DNA of 64,000 bases, from positions 1 to 64,000 of the forward strand of contig JAZLGU010000016.1 of the NCBI GenBank assembly GCA_045616485.1, in the 5' to 3' direction. This document shows positions 7,319 to 15,756 of the stretch, piece by piece. The stretch is from RGIG3528 sp045616485 (GTDB lineage Bacteria; Bacillota; Clostridia; Lachnospirales; Lachnospiraceae). The notes under the pieces are model-generated. The model saw only the letters and a list, made by a program, of their open reading frames with translations, made no database searches and was not told the DNA's origin. A program made the position numbers and the translations under genes. Position 1 is the first letter of the stretch. Every line of letters starts with the position of its first letter.

Positions 7319-8623
7319 ATGAATATTAATGTATTGGATTTTGGAGCCATTGGCGATAATAAGACTGATGATACCAAAGCCCTTCAGAAGGCTATTGATA
7401 CCTGTAATACGGCAGGAGGGGGCAGAGTGATTTTGCCCGGAGGGCATATATATCGTACCGGTACTGTAGTGCTCAAATCAAATGTTGAGCTGCATCTGGA
7501 AAGGACAGCAGTGCTTAAAGCGTCCGACAATATTGCTGATTTTGATATGCAGGGTACTCTGAAAAAAGGATTTGATGGTAAAAGAGATGTGCCATCCTAT
7601 GAAAATTGTGAGTATGACGGCATGCCCACCCTCTTTTTCCTTTATTGTCTCCATGCTAAAAATGTGGCTATTACCGGCGAGGGAGAGATAGATGGCAATG
7701 AGGAGATTTTCTATGGGGAGGTAATAAAAGAGCATATAGAAGGAAGCTTTTATCCCAGAGTACCGCTTATGTATGTAGAGGACGTAGAGCATTTCGATCT
7801 TAAAGGAGTGACGCTTTCTCACTCCGGTTTCTGGACGGTGCATCTGGTAGGATGTCGTGATGTGCTGATTACCGGTATCAGGATTCTTAATAATCTTCGA
7901 ATGGCCAATTGTGACGGTATAGACCCTGACCATTGTCAGAACGTGCGTATCAGTGACTGTCACATCGAGGCCGGCGACGATGGTATAGTTTTTAAAAATA
8001 CTGCTCAGAAAATGGAGTATGGCAATTGTGAAAATATTACGGTAAATAATTGCACCATCATTTCTACTTCAGCTGCAGTTAAGTTTGGTTCGGAAAGTGA
8101 AGCACCTTTTCGCAACATGACTATTAGCAATATAGCTATTTCCCGTAGTAACAGGGGCATTTCCCTGATGCTCCGTGATAAGGGGCTTTTTGAAAATATT
8201 GTTTTTTCAAATATTACTATTGATACCAGACTTTTCTCCAAGGACCACTGGTGGGGCCAGGCTGAGCCCATTGCCATCACAGCGCTTAAGCGTAAAGAAG
8301 ATACGGACATCAAGTACATTAAGGGCATTATTTTCCGTGATATTTTCTGTACTTCGGAAAATGGTATATTTATCTATGGAGAGGAAGGACAGCCTGTTAT
8401 CGATGATATAGTATTTGAACATGTCAGAGTAAATCTGGTGAAAAAGACTAAGTATGAAAGTGGTTTTTCCGATAGAAGGCCGTCTGTTGTCGGAGGCCAT
8501 CTGGATACCGGCGTGAACGGCATATTTGCCAGAAATGCAGGTAATATTATTCTCAATGACTTTAAAGTGAGCTGCGATGAGAAAATAAAGCCCCGATTTG
8601 TTAAAGATGTGAATATAATGTAG
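7319..8623 (+). CDS. Glycoside hydrolase family 28 (polygalacturonase-like), cytoplasmic
   Basis: A 434-residue right-handed beta-helix enzyme. The N-terminus has the pectate-lyase-superfamily block DFGAIGDNKTDD; the GH28 core has the N-x-D-G block with D199 and the D220-D221 pair. The usual Gly-His-Gly loop is replaced by KFGSE and the R-I-K block by SLMLR, a pattern seen in exo-acting and rhamnogalacturonan-type members. There is no signal peptide, so it probably trims imported oligogalacturonides inside the cell. ATG 7319 has GGAGG five bases upstream; a GTG two codons earlier overlaps that site and is rejected. It has its own promoter and lies 1.1 kb from the uronate-type dehydrogenase, which suggests a shared pectin pathway. 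Confidence 0.85.
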   Translation: MNINVLDFGAIGDNKTDDTKALQKAIDTCNTAGGGRVILPGGHIYRTGTVVLKSNVELHLERTAVLKASDNIADFDMQGTLKKGFDGKRDVPSYENCEYDGMPTLFFLYCLHAKNVAITGEGEIDGNEEIFYGEVIKEHIEGSFYPRVPLMYVEDVEHFDLKGVTLSHSGFWTVHLVGCRDVLITGIRILNNLRMANCDGIDPDHCQNVRISDCHIEAGDDGIVFKNTAQKMEYGNCENITVNNCTIISTSAAVKFGSESEAPFRNMTISNIAISRSNRGISLMLRDKGLFENIVFSNITIDTRLFSKDHWWGQAEPIAITALKRKEDTDIKYIKGIIFRDIFCTSENGIFIYGEEGQPVIDDIVFEHVRVNLVKKTKYESGFSDRRPSVVGGHLDTGVNGIFARNAGNIILNDFKVSCDEKIKPRFVKDVNIM

Positions 8624-8657
8624 GTGTGCCGGGCCTCTGGAACACTATATCTAGTAC

Positions 8658-8686
8658 TTGCGAAAACCCTTTTTTCAGTATATAAT
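8658..8686 (+). promoter_or_regulatory. Promoter of the nucleotide-turnover operon
   Basis: TTGCGA (8658-8663), 17-base spacer, TATAAT (8681-8686). About 65 bases of leader follow, with a small CTTATG/ATAAG hairpin around 8713-8728. Confidence 0.7.
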
Positions 8687-8759
8687 TTTATATCGTCGAG
8701 CTGAGTGGGGCTTATGTTTTTTATAAGTCTTGCTAATGAATTAGTAAAAGGGGTAATAT

Positions 8760-9881
8760 ATGAAGAAGAACAGATTACGTATCGGACTTGATGTTGATGA
8801 CACTTTATACGAGTGCAATGCTTATGCGCTTTCCATTATAAATAAGCGTCATCCGGATGAAGAGCCGGTAAGCATAAATGAAATTAGAGGCTGGGGAAAT
8901 TATGGCCGCCATTTCGATGAGCGTATTGCCCTTTATTCAGATCCTGAATTTGTGCGTACACAGCCTATTATTCCCGGGGCTCAGAAGTTCGTCAGAGAGC
9001 TTAGTAAGCACGCGGACGTATTCTTTGTTACAGCAGTGCCTGTTATGTGTATGTCTGCTCGTGCCGAGCGTCTGGTACAGGACTTCCCTGAGATTCCATC
9101 CCAGAATATTATTATAGGTACCCGTAAGGACGTTATGGCCCTTGATATGCTCTTAGATGATGGAGCCCACAATATAGCTTCATCCAAGGCCAATTATCCG
9201 GTGCTTTTCAGAAAGCCCTGGAATATGGATATGACAGGCCTTCTGGCTGTTAACAGCTACTCGGATTTTCTACAGCTCTTTAAGATGGTAAGAAATTCCT
9301 TTACAGAAAAAGCACCGGACCTTTCAGATGGTGGCGTTATCTGCCTGGTAGGACCTTCAGGATCTCTTAAAAATGAGATTTCTCAGGCTATGACAGAGAT
9401 TTCCTCTGATTTTGAGAAGCCTCTTACTTCTACTACCAGACCACGTAATGCTCAGGAGGAGCCCGACGCATACCGCTTTATTACAGAAGACGAATTTATT
9501 AAAGAAAAGGATTCAGGTCATTACCTGGAGACTACCGTATACTCCAGATACCACTTTGGTACATCAGCAGATGAAGTGCAGCCTATTGTAGAGCGTGGTA
9601 ATTATGCAGTTATTCCTATTGATATCTGTGGTGCTCTTACTATCCGCAATCGTTTCCGCAATCAGGCTTTGCTTGTTTTTGTTAACCGCGATAAAAATGA
9701 TGTGGTTAAAAATATTATAAGCAGACAGTTGGATGACGATGACAAGGTGCGCCGTATTATGTCTCTGGATTTTGAGTATCGTAATAATGATATCTGCGAT
9801 ATTGAGCTTTTGGTACAGGATGATCCTAAAGATGCAGCCCAGAGACTCATTGATATCATCAATACTAAATTGACAAAGTAA
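8760..9881 (+). CDS. Fused 5'(3')-deoxyribonucleotidase-like HAD domain and guanylate-kinase-like domain
   Basis: A 373-residue two-domain cytoplasmic protein. Residues 5-175 are a NT5C-type HAD phosphatase: nucleophile motif D11-V-D13-D-T, then FFVTAVP and LLDDGAHN motifs. Residues 192-370 are a guanylate-kinase fold: the S-T-T-R-P-R base-binding motif at 224-229, the following DAYRFITEDEF block and the YHFGTS block. The P-loop at 198-205 reads GPSGSLKN, where the Gly before the Lys is Leu and the Ser/Thr after Lys is Asn, so phosphoryl transfer may be weakened or lost. The fusion pairs a nucleotide-removing with a nucleotide-phosphorylating or -sensing module. It heads an operon with two DHH phosphoesterases. 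RBS AAAGGGG precedes the ATG. Confidence 0.85.
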   Translation: MKKNRLRIGLDVDDTLYECNAYALSIINKRHPDEEPVSINEIRGWGNYGRHFDERIALYSDPEFVRTQPIIPGAQKFVRELSKHADVFFVTAVPVMCMSARAERLVQDFPEIPSQNIIIGTRKDVMALDMLLDDGAHNIASSKANYPVLFRKPWNMDMTGLLAVNSYSDFLQLFKMVRNSFTEKAPDLSDGGVICLVGPSGSLKNEISQAMTEISSDFEKPLTSTTRPRNAQEEPDAYRFITEDEFIKEKDSGHYLETTVYSRYHFGTSADEVQPIVERGNYAVIPIDICGALTIRNRFRNQALLVFVNRDKNDVVKNIISRQLDDDDKVRRIMSLDFEYRNNDICDIELLVQDDPKDAAQRLIDIINTKLTK

Positions 9882-9894
9882 TTAAAGAGGTACC

Positions 9895-10845
9895 ATGTAC
9901 ACAGAATTAATTAATAAGATAAAGGAATATGACAAAATAATCATTCACAGACATTCCAGACCTGACGGAGATGCCATAGGCAGTCAGGTGGGGCTCAAGC
10001 ATGTCATTACCAGTAGCTGGCCTGAGAAAAGAGTGCTGATGGTAGGTGATCCTGCCGGACGCTATGATTTTATTGAGGATTCAGTGATGGACGAAGTGGC
10101 AGACAGTGAGTACGCTGATGCTCTGGCTATTGTCCTGGACACATCAGCTCCCCATCTTATTTCTGATGACCGCTATACCATAGCTAAAGAAAATGCCCGT
10201 ATGGATCATCATCTGTTTATTGAGCCTATTTGTGGCACTGAAGTAGTGGATTCTTCTTATGAGAGCTGCTGCTCCGTTATTACAGCCATGGTAAGAGAGT
10301 GCCATCTTCAGGTGGATGGAGTAGGTGCCAGAGCCCTTTTTACCGGTATGGTGACTGACAGTGGCCGTTTCCGTTTTGACCAGACTACTGATAAGACTTT
10401 TCTGAACGCTGCTTTTCTCTATGAAAAGGGTAATATTGATTTTAACGTGCTTTATAAGAATCTTTATGCAGAGGATTTTGAGGGCGTTAAGCGTAAGGCT
10501 GAGTTTATATTAAAGATTCAGTTTACTGAAAACAAGGTGGCATATATCTACAATACATTGGCAGAGGTAGAGGCTACGGGTATGTCTACATTTGCTGTAT
10601 CCCGTGGCATGGTGGGCACCATGGCAGATATAAAGGGAGTGGATATCTGGGTGAATTTTACAGAAGAAAAGGATGAGGAAGGCAATACTCATGTTCTCTG
10701 TGAGCTGCGCTCCAGTAAGTATAATATCAATCCTGTGGCAGTAAAGTATGGTGGCGGCGGTCATGAAAAGGCCAGCGGAGCCACTGTAGCAGATCGTGAG
10801 ACGGCTATGGCCATGCTGAGTGACCTGGATGCCATGATGATGTAG
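9895..10845 (+). CDS. DHH/DHHA1 phosphoesterase, NrnA-like (oligoribonuclease / pAp phosphatase)
   Basis: A 316-residue member of the DHH superfamily. All metal-binding motifs are present: RPDGDAIGS with D24 and D26, VLDTS with D82, D104-H105-H106, and TDSGRF with D155; the C-terminal DHHA1 motif is GGGGHEKASGA. Bacillus NrnA removes nucleotides from 2-5-mer RNAs, degrades pAp and clears linear dinucleotides left from cyclic di-nucleotide breakdown; that role is inferred here. It starts 13 bases after the nucleotidase-kinase fusion with AGAGG five bases before the ATG, so the two are cotranscribed. A paralogue follows. Confidence 0.88.
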   Translation: MYTELINKIKEYDKIIIHRHSRPDGDAIGSQVGLKHVITSSWPEKRVLMVGDPAGRYDFIEDSVMDEVADSEYADALAIVLDTSAPHLISDDRYTIAKENARMDHHLFIEPICGTEVVDSSYESCCSVITAMVRECHLQVDGVGARALFTGMVTDSGRFRFDQTTDKTFLNAAFLYEKGNIDFNVLYKNLYAEDFEGVKRKAEFILKIQFTENKVAYIYNTLAEVEATGMSTFAVSRGMVGTMADIKGVDIWVNFTEEKDEEGNTHVLCELRSSKYNINPVAVKYGGGGHEKASGATVADRETAMAMLSDLDAMMM

Positions 10846-10867
10846 ATAATAGCGTTAAAACGCGTAT

Positions 10868-10893
10868 AAAGCCCTTAAAAAGGGCTTTTGTTA
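10868..10893 (+). terminator. Internal terminator/attenuator between the two DHH genes
   Basis: AAAGCCCTT (10868-10876), AAA loop, AAGGGCTTT (10880-10888), then TGTTAT. The short T-run suggests partial termination that would lower expression of the second DHH gene. Confidence 0.65.
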
Positions 10894-10917
10894 TATAAGG
10901 ACAAGGAGACATAATAC

Positions 10918-11904
10918 ATGAACGAAGACATTAAAAAGCAGATTTTGGACAAAATTAAGGCATATGATCATATTATCGTGGGCCGTCATTTCAGACCTGA
11001 TGGTGATGCTGTAGGCTCTTCCAATGGCCTGGCCTGGATTATCAGAGACAGCTTTCCGGGAAAGAGAGTAGAGGTAATAAATGAGGATTATTCAGGTTAT
11101 CTGGCATTTCTGGAAGACGAGGAGACTGTTATTGATGACAGCGAGTATGCAGATGCACTTTTCATAGCTGTAGACTCAGCCAATGTTGACCGTCTCTCCA
11201 ATAAGAAATATGCCCTGGCCAAAGAGATTGTAAAGATTGATCATCATGTGGAGATATCTACTTATGGTGATATTTCCTGGGTAGAGGATTACAGAAGCTC
11301 AGCCTGTGAGATGATTGTAGACTTTTATAAGACTTTTAAGGACGAGCTGGTGCTTTCCAAAAAGGCAGCTACCTTCCTCTATACCGGTATGGTGACAGAT
11401 AGTGGTAGATTTAAGTTTAATTCTACCACAGGTGAGACTTTGAGAAATGCGGGTATCCTTTTGGATACAGGCATTGATCTGGAGACTTTACAGGCATACC
11501 TTGATCTGGAGGACTTTGATTATTATAAATTCCAGGCTTATGTTCTGGGCAATATGAAGATTACGGAAAATGGCGTGGCTTACGTACATATCACAAAGGA
11601 AATTCAGGAGCAGTTTGGACTTACTTCTGAGCAGGCCAGCAATTCAGTGAGCTACATGAGTGGCATTAAAGGCTCTATCTGCTGGCTGGCCTTTATCAAG
11701 AATCCCGGCGAAAATGACGAGATACGAGTACGTCTTCGCTCACGTTTCATGACTATCAATAAGCTGGCTGAGCAGTACGGCGGCGGCGGACATGAATGTG
11801 CTGCCGGTGCTACAGTTCACTCTGAAGAAGAGCTGATGGAGCTGGTAAATAAGGCTGACGCCCTTGTAAAAGAATACAAATCTACCCACGATGGTTGGAT
11901 GTAA
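10918..11904 (+). CDS. DHH/DHHA1 phosphoesterase, second NrnA-like paralogue
   Basis: A 328-residue paralogue of the preceding protein, with the same motif order: RPDGDAVGS (D28, D30), a DSAN block, IDHHVE, TDSGRFKF and GGGGHECAAGA. Sequence outside the motifs differs considerably, so it is an old duplication rather than a recent copy. Having two NrnA-type enzymes in one operon suggests divided substrates, for example nanoRNA versus pAp or cyclic dinucleotide products; this is inference. RBS AAGGAG is eight to nine bases before the ATG. It is separated from the first copy by a weak terminator and followed by a very strong one. Confidence 0.88.
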   Translation: MNEDIKKQILDKIKAYDHIIVGRHFRPDGDAVGSSNGLAWIIRDSFPGKRVEVINEDYSGYLAFLEDEETVIDDSEYADALFIAVDSANVDRLSNKKYALAKEIVKIDHHVEISTYGDISWVEDYRSSACEMIVDFYKTFKDELVLSKKAATFLYTGMVTDSGRFKFNSTTGETLRNAGILLDTGIDLETLQAYLDLEDFDYYKFQAYVLGNMKITENGVAYVHITKEIQEQFGLTSEQASNSVSYMSGIKGSICWLAFIKNPGENDEIRVRLRSRFMTINKLAEQYGGGGHECAAGATVHSEEELMELVNKADALVKEYKSTHDGWM

Positions 11905-11921
11905 GGACTAAGGAGGGACCC

Positions 11922-11971
11922 ACTTGTGTATGAATTGACCTTTACGGTCAATTCATATACAAGTTTTTTTT
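11922..11971 (+). terminator. Strong rho-independent terminator
   Basis: A 19-bp stem (11922-11940 with 11946-11964, one G:T pair) with loop TTTAC, followed by eight T. It ends the nucleotide-turnover operon. Confidence 0.93.
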
Positions 11972-11980
11972 ACACGTTAA

Positions 11981-12160
11981 AACGGGTTGCCGAAGCAACC
12001 CGTTCAGACTGTAGATTAACTATATTTTTAAGATAACTAGCGGTTTCGCCATTTATTCCTTTTGAAAAAGAACAGAGCAAATGGCGTACGCCATCTGCTC
12101 TGAAGTGTCGACTTTGTCGACACGCTCACGGGCTGCCGAAGCAACTCGTTTTTTTATATC
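11981..12160. repeat. Intergenic block of four stem-loops, including minus-strand terminators
   Basis: AACGGGTTGC (11981-11990) pairs with GCAACCCGTT (11995-12004). A 30-base near-palindrome spans 12073-12102 and is followed on the minus strand by a T-rich tract, so it is the likely terminator for the minus-strand operon. GTGTCGAC/GTCGACAC spans 12105-12123. A decayed version of the first hairpin, CGGGCTGCCGAAGCAACTCG, lies near 12129-12148 and runs into seven T on the plus strand. No coding sequence is seen in 11905-12172. Confidence 0.7.
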
Positions 12161-12172
12161 CCAAGGGATTAA

Positions 12173-14371
12173 TTATTTTGTGTAAGTACAGTTAGAATCG
12201 AACTCATATGTATCCTTGTAGCGCTTAAGAATACCTGTTACAGTAATCTCATCGCCAACAGCAAGATCAGCACCGCCTACAAGCTTGTAAGCCTCTACCT
12301 TCTTGCCCTGGATATCAAGCCATACGGAGCAGTTATTCTTTTCAGCATCGTAAGCATAAGCGAACTCTGTAATCTTACCTGTGAGTGTCTGAAGACCTGT
12401 GATAGACTCACCGGACTCAAGAGCGAAGAGCTGCTCAAGAATGAGAGCTGCCTTTGCATCTTCGAGAGACTGATCCTTAGCATATGTGCAGCCACCGTCG
12501 AACTCATATGTGTCCTTATAACGCTTAAGAACACCTGTTACAGTGATCTTATCGCCAACAGCGAGATCAGCACCGCCTACAAGCTTGTAAGCCTCTACCT
12601 TCTTACCATTGATGTCGAGCCATACGGAGCAGTTGTTCTTTTCAGCATCGTAAGCATAAGCAAACTCTGTAATAGTACCCTGAAGAACATACTTGCCTGG
12701 AAGAGATTCTCCGGATTCAAGAGCGAAGAGCTTGTCAAGTACTACCAGCTGCTTAGCTTCCTCTACGGAAAGAGTCTTGGAATATGTACATCCGCCATCG
12801 AATTCATATGTATCTTTATAACGCTTAAGAACACCTGTTACAGTGATTACATCACCAACAGCGAGATCAGCACCGCCTACAAGCTTGTAAGCTTCGATCT
12901 TCTTGCCCTGTACATCAAGCCATACGGAGCAGTTGTTCTTCTCAGCATCGTAAGCATAAGCAAACTCTGTGATAGTACCCTGAAGAACATGGATGCCTGC
13001 AAGAGACTCGCCGGACTCAAGAGCGAAGAGCTTATTAAGAACTTCAGCAACGCTCATGTCTGCAGCCTTAGCCTCAACCTTAATCTCAACAACAACTTCC
13101 TTAGTCTCAGTACCAGCCTTAATAGTAGCAGTAACCTTTACTACAGCGTCCTTATCGCCCTGAACAAGTGTGAGCTTGCCATCTGCGTAAGTAGCACCTT
13201 CAACGGTATAAGTAATAGCTACATCCTTGTAAAGAGAGCCTGTAGCAGCAAGATCAAGAACAGTATCCTTCTGAACCTTTGCAGGGATACCAAGCTTTTC
13301 AGCCTCGTAAGCTACCTTCTCAGCATCTGTCTTCTCAACTGTTACATAGTTATGGAAAGCATCTACTGTGATAGGTGTAAGATAGAATGCACCATCATAA
13401 AGTGTGATAAGACCTGTAACGTCACACTTATTGCCGATGTTTGCAAGATATGTCTCTGTGAACTGCTTCTGCTCATCCTTGGAAAGAGGACATGTAGAAG
13501 AGGAGATTCTTACATAAGAAATCTTGTCGCCAAGCTTGAAGTTGTAGTATGTTGCATCGCTGCCCTGACCTGTGATTTCAACACCCTTAAGAGTTACAAG
13601 TAAAGCCTGCTTCTCAACGAGTGTAGCATCCTTTAAGGAAGCTGCATTTGTGAAAATTGTTGTATAGTCAACTGCTTCAGGAAGCTTTGTTGTCTTATCT
13701 GTAATCTCGATAACACCAGACTTAACTTCGTGTGTACCGGAGTAGAGATCCTTGATACCGGAACATGTGATTGTATAACCAGGCTTAATATCAAGATCAG
13801 CAACAGGGTCAAGGCTGGTCTGGTAAGCGTAGTAACCGCCATCCTTATCCTGGAAGTATACGCAGTTGCTGCTGGCGCCCTTAGTCTTGGAGATGATACC
13901 TGTAACGATACCTGTTACTACTACATTGGAATCCTTTTCAGCTGCAACATAATCAGCCCATGAGAACTGCTTGAATGCAGCCAGCTTGTGGGTCAGCTCA
14001 TAAGTATCCTTAGAACCGTCAGGAGCAGTAATTGTAGCCTTGAGGACATATGTGGCAGCCTCAGAAGCCTTCTCGTTGATGTCTACTGTATATTTGCCAT
14101 CTTTTGCAACGAGCTTAACATCGTCCTTGTTGCCGGATGTAACTTCAACAGTCCATTCAACCTTGTAATCGTCACCTGCAATCTTTACATTGCCTACTAC
14201 TTCGTAGTCATTGGCCTTTGTAACGCCGTCTGTCTTCTTGTAGAGTGACTTAACGTATTCCTTAGCTTTTGCTACATCGTAAGAGCCATTGGAACCATTA
14301 CCCTTGCCACATGCTGCAAGCATGGAAACAAGCATAACGAAGACAAGAAGTAAAGAAATCTTTTTCTTCAT
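12173..14371 (-). CDS. Surface lipoprotein with Ig-like and repeated OB-like domains
   Basis: A 732-residue secreted lipoprotein (lipobox Cys21 in LAACGKG). After the anchor come an Ig-like region (about 30-130), an OB-like domain (about 140-340), another Ig-like region (about 350-435), then three tandem 100-residue OB-like repeats (about 440-732). The repeats share blocks such as TEFAYAYDAEKNNCSVWLD and KRYKDTYEFD nearly unchanged. OB folds commonly bind nucleic acid or sugar. As the last gene of an operon with a surface nuclease and an importer, it may hold extracellular nucleic acid or another polymer at the cell surface; no enzyme motif is visible. RBS AAGGAGAG precedes the ATG. Confidence 0.75.
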   Translation of the reverse strand: MKKKISLLLVFVMLVSMLAACGKGNGSNGSYDVAKAKEYVKSLYKKTDGVTKANDYEVVGNVKIAGDDYKVEWTVEVTSGNKDDVKLVAKDGKYTVDINEKASEAATYVLKATITAPDGSKDTYELTHKLAAFKQFSWADYVAAEKDSNVVVTGIVTGIISKTKGASSNCVYFQDKDGGYYAYQTSLDPVADLDIKPGYTITCSGIKDLYSGTHEVKSGVIEITDKTTKLPEAVDYTTIFTNAASLKDATLVEKQALLVTLKGVEITGQGSDATYYNFKLGDKISYVRISSSTCPLSKDEQKQFTETYLANIGNKCDVTGLITLYDGAFYLTPITVDAFHNYVTVEKTDAEKVAYEAEKLGIPAKVQKDTVLDLAATGSLYKDVAITYTVEGATYADGKLTLVQGDKDAVVKVTATIKAGTETKEVVVEIKVEAKAADMSVAEVLNKLFALESGESLAGIHVLQGTITEFAYAYDAEKNNCSVWLDVQGKKIEAYKLVGGADLAVGDVITVTGVLKRYKDTYEFDGGCTYSKTLSVEEAKQLVVLDKLFALESGESLPGKYVLQGTITEFAYAYDAEKNNCSVWLDINGKKVEAYKLVGGADLAVGDKITVTGVLKRYKDTYEFDGGCTYAKDQSLEDAKAALILEQLFALESGESITGLQTLTGKITEFAYAYDAEKNNCSVWLDIQGKKVEAYKLVGGADLAVGDEITVTGILKRYKDTYEFDSNCTYTK
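12174..13060 (-). repeat. Three tandem 300-bp repeats inside the lipoprotein gene
   Basis: Matching stretches recur exactly 300 bases apart: for example AGATCAGCACCGCCTACAAG occurs near 12265, 12565 and 12865. The spacing keeps frame and gives 100-residue protein repeats that are close to identical in the middle, which points to recent duplication or continuing gene conversion. Confidence 0.9.
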
Positions 14372-14390
14372 GTTTTTTTCTCTCCTTTTA

Positions 14391-15740
14391 TTATTGAATT
14401 GTTATATTGCTAGGGGATAACACTTTAATCTGATAGCTACCGTTGTAATAGTCAACGATACCCAAAACATTAATTGTTTTTCCCTCATAGGCGTCAGCAG
14501 TAATTATATTACCATTGGCGTCGTAAAGCACAACAGTACGTACAGACACTTCCTTGCCGTTAGAATCGGTACAGGTAAGTGTCATAGCTCCGCTGGAGGA
14601 GCTTTCCTCACCGGTAGTACGAATTTTGTCTACGGTGAGATTGTCCATGGAGATAGTAGAGCCTTCAATATATTTGGCTACTGCCATATTGATTTTACCA
14701 CCGTTTTCATCGGTAATCTCCACAGTACCATTTGTAAAGGTATCTGCATCCAGCTTCAGGTAGGCAGCCTGGTAACCCTCACCGAGCTTCATAATATTGC
14801 CCGGATCATTGGGCTTCATTTCTCTGTAGGTAACACCGGAAATCTGATATGTACCGTTATTTTCAAAGAAAGAAAGAGTACCTACGATTCTTACACGGTT
14901 GCCTACAGAAAGAATCTCCAGACCGGAGCCTGTGAGACCATATCCATAGTATACCATAATACCGTTGTAGAGACCTGTTTCCGGGTCATATTCCTCTATA
15001 TAGGCTGAGTTGTTGTAATTGGATGTAACCACGCCCTCAAAAGCAACTTTTTGACCGGTATAATCAGAGATATGGAGACGAAGCTCCTGAAGAGTCATCT
15101 CGATGGCGTCACCATAAAAGAAATCAGGATCTTTTTGGCCGGAATATACATTGAGCTTACAATTGCGAGCCATAGTGATGGCATTCATACAGAAGCTGCC
15201 GTAGCGGTTGTTGCTGGAATTGGAAGCGATAGCCAGGCCATTCTGCAGTAGCTCCAGATTAAGGTTTCTGTATTCGTCTGAATCAGCCGTCTTATACCAT
15301 ATCCACACAAGATATCTGCCGCCGGTGGAATCCACATTGAGATTCTCGTCATCGGATTCAATGATAATGGAAGTAGCCTTTTTAAGGGTTTCCTTTGTAA
15401 AATTGGAGGCTTTCTTTCCGTACTCCTCTACTTTACCTGTAGATTCAGGGGTATTAATCGCAAGAAATCTTGCTTTAAGGACTCCGTCTGCCACCAGACT
15501 GCCGGGGACATTAAAGTGAACCGTGTCACCATCGATGTAATTCTTTACGGTGACTTCCTGCTTAAGGGTAGTAGAATTCATATCCAGCTTCAGGTCAGCG
15601 GCGTAGTCGTAAAATTCTGTGGGAGCATCAGGAGTATTGTTTTTGTCCTTGCCTTTACCACAGGCTATGCCTGAGCAAAGGAGGCTCAGGCACAGGCCGG
15701 AAATAGCTATTTTTTTGAATAATTTTTTAGAAATAATCAT
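14391..15740 (-). CDS. Staphylococcal-nuclease-type surface lipoprotein with OB-like C-terminal domains
   Basis: A 449-residue secreted lipoprotein (Cys27 in SGIACGKG). Residues 62-200 form a thermonuclease (SNc) domain: the IDGDT calcium-site motif at 70-73 and catalytic R91, E99 and R142, the equivalents of Arg35, Glu43 and Arg87 of the Staphylococcus enzyme. The position of ligand Asp40 is Asn96 here. Residues 215-320 and 330-449 look like OB-fold domains as in the YhcR-type nucleases. It should cut DNA or RNA at the cell surface. It lies 16 bases downstream of the binding-protein gene and 19 upstream of the OB-repeat lipoprotein, so all are in one operon, which suggests that nuclease products are imported. 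Confidence 0.85.
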   Translation of the reverse strand: MIISKKLFKKIAISGLCLSLLCSGIACGKGKDKNNTPDAPTEFYDYAADLKLDMNSTTLKQEVTVKNYIDGDTVHFNVPGSLVADGVLKARFLAINTPESTGKVEEYGKKASNFTKETLKKATSIIIESDDENLNVDSTGGRYLVWIWYKTADSDEYRNLNLELLQNGLAIASNSSNNRYGSFCMNAITMARNCKLNVYSGQKDPDFFYGDAIEMTLQELRLHISDYTGQKVAFEGVVTSNYNNSAYIEEYDPETGLYNGIMVYYGYGLTGSGLEILSVGNRVRIVGTLSFFENNGTYQISGVTYREMKPNDPGNIMKLGEGYQAAYLKLDADTFTNGTVEITDENGGKINMAVAKYIEGSTISMDNLTVDKIRTTGEESSSSGAMTLTCTDSNGKEVSVRTVVLYDANGNIITADAYEGKTINVLGIVDYYNGSYQIKVLSPSNITIQ

Positions 15741-15756
15741 ATAAAGATGCCTTTAA

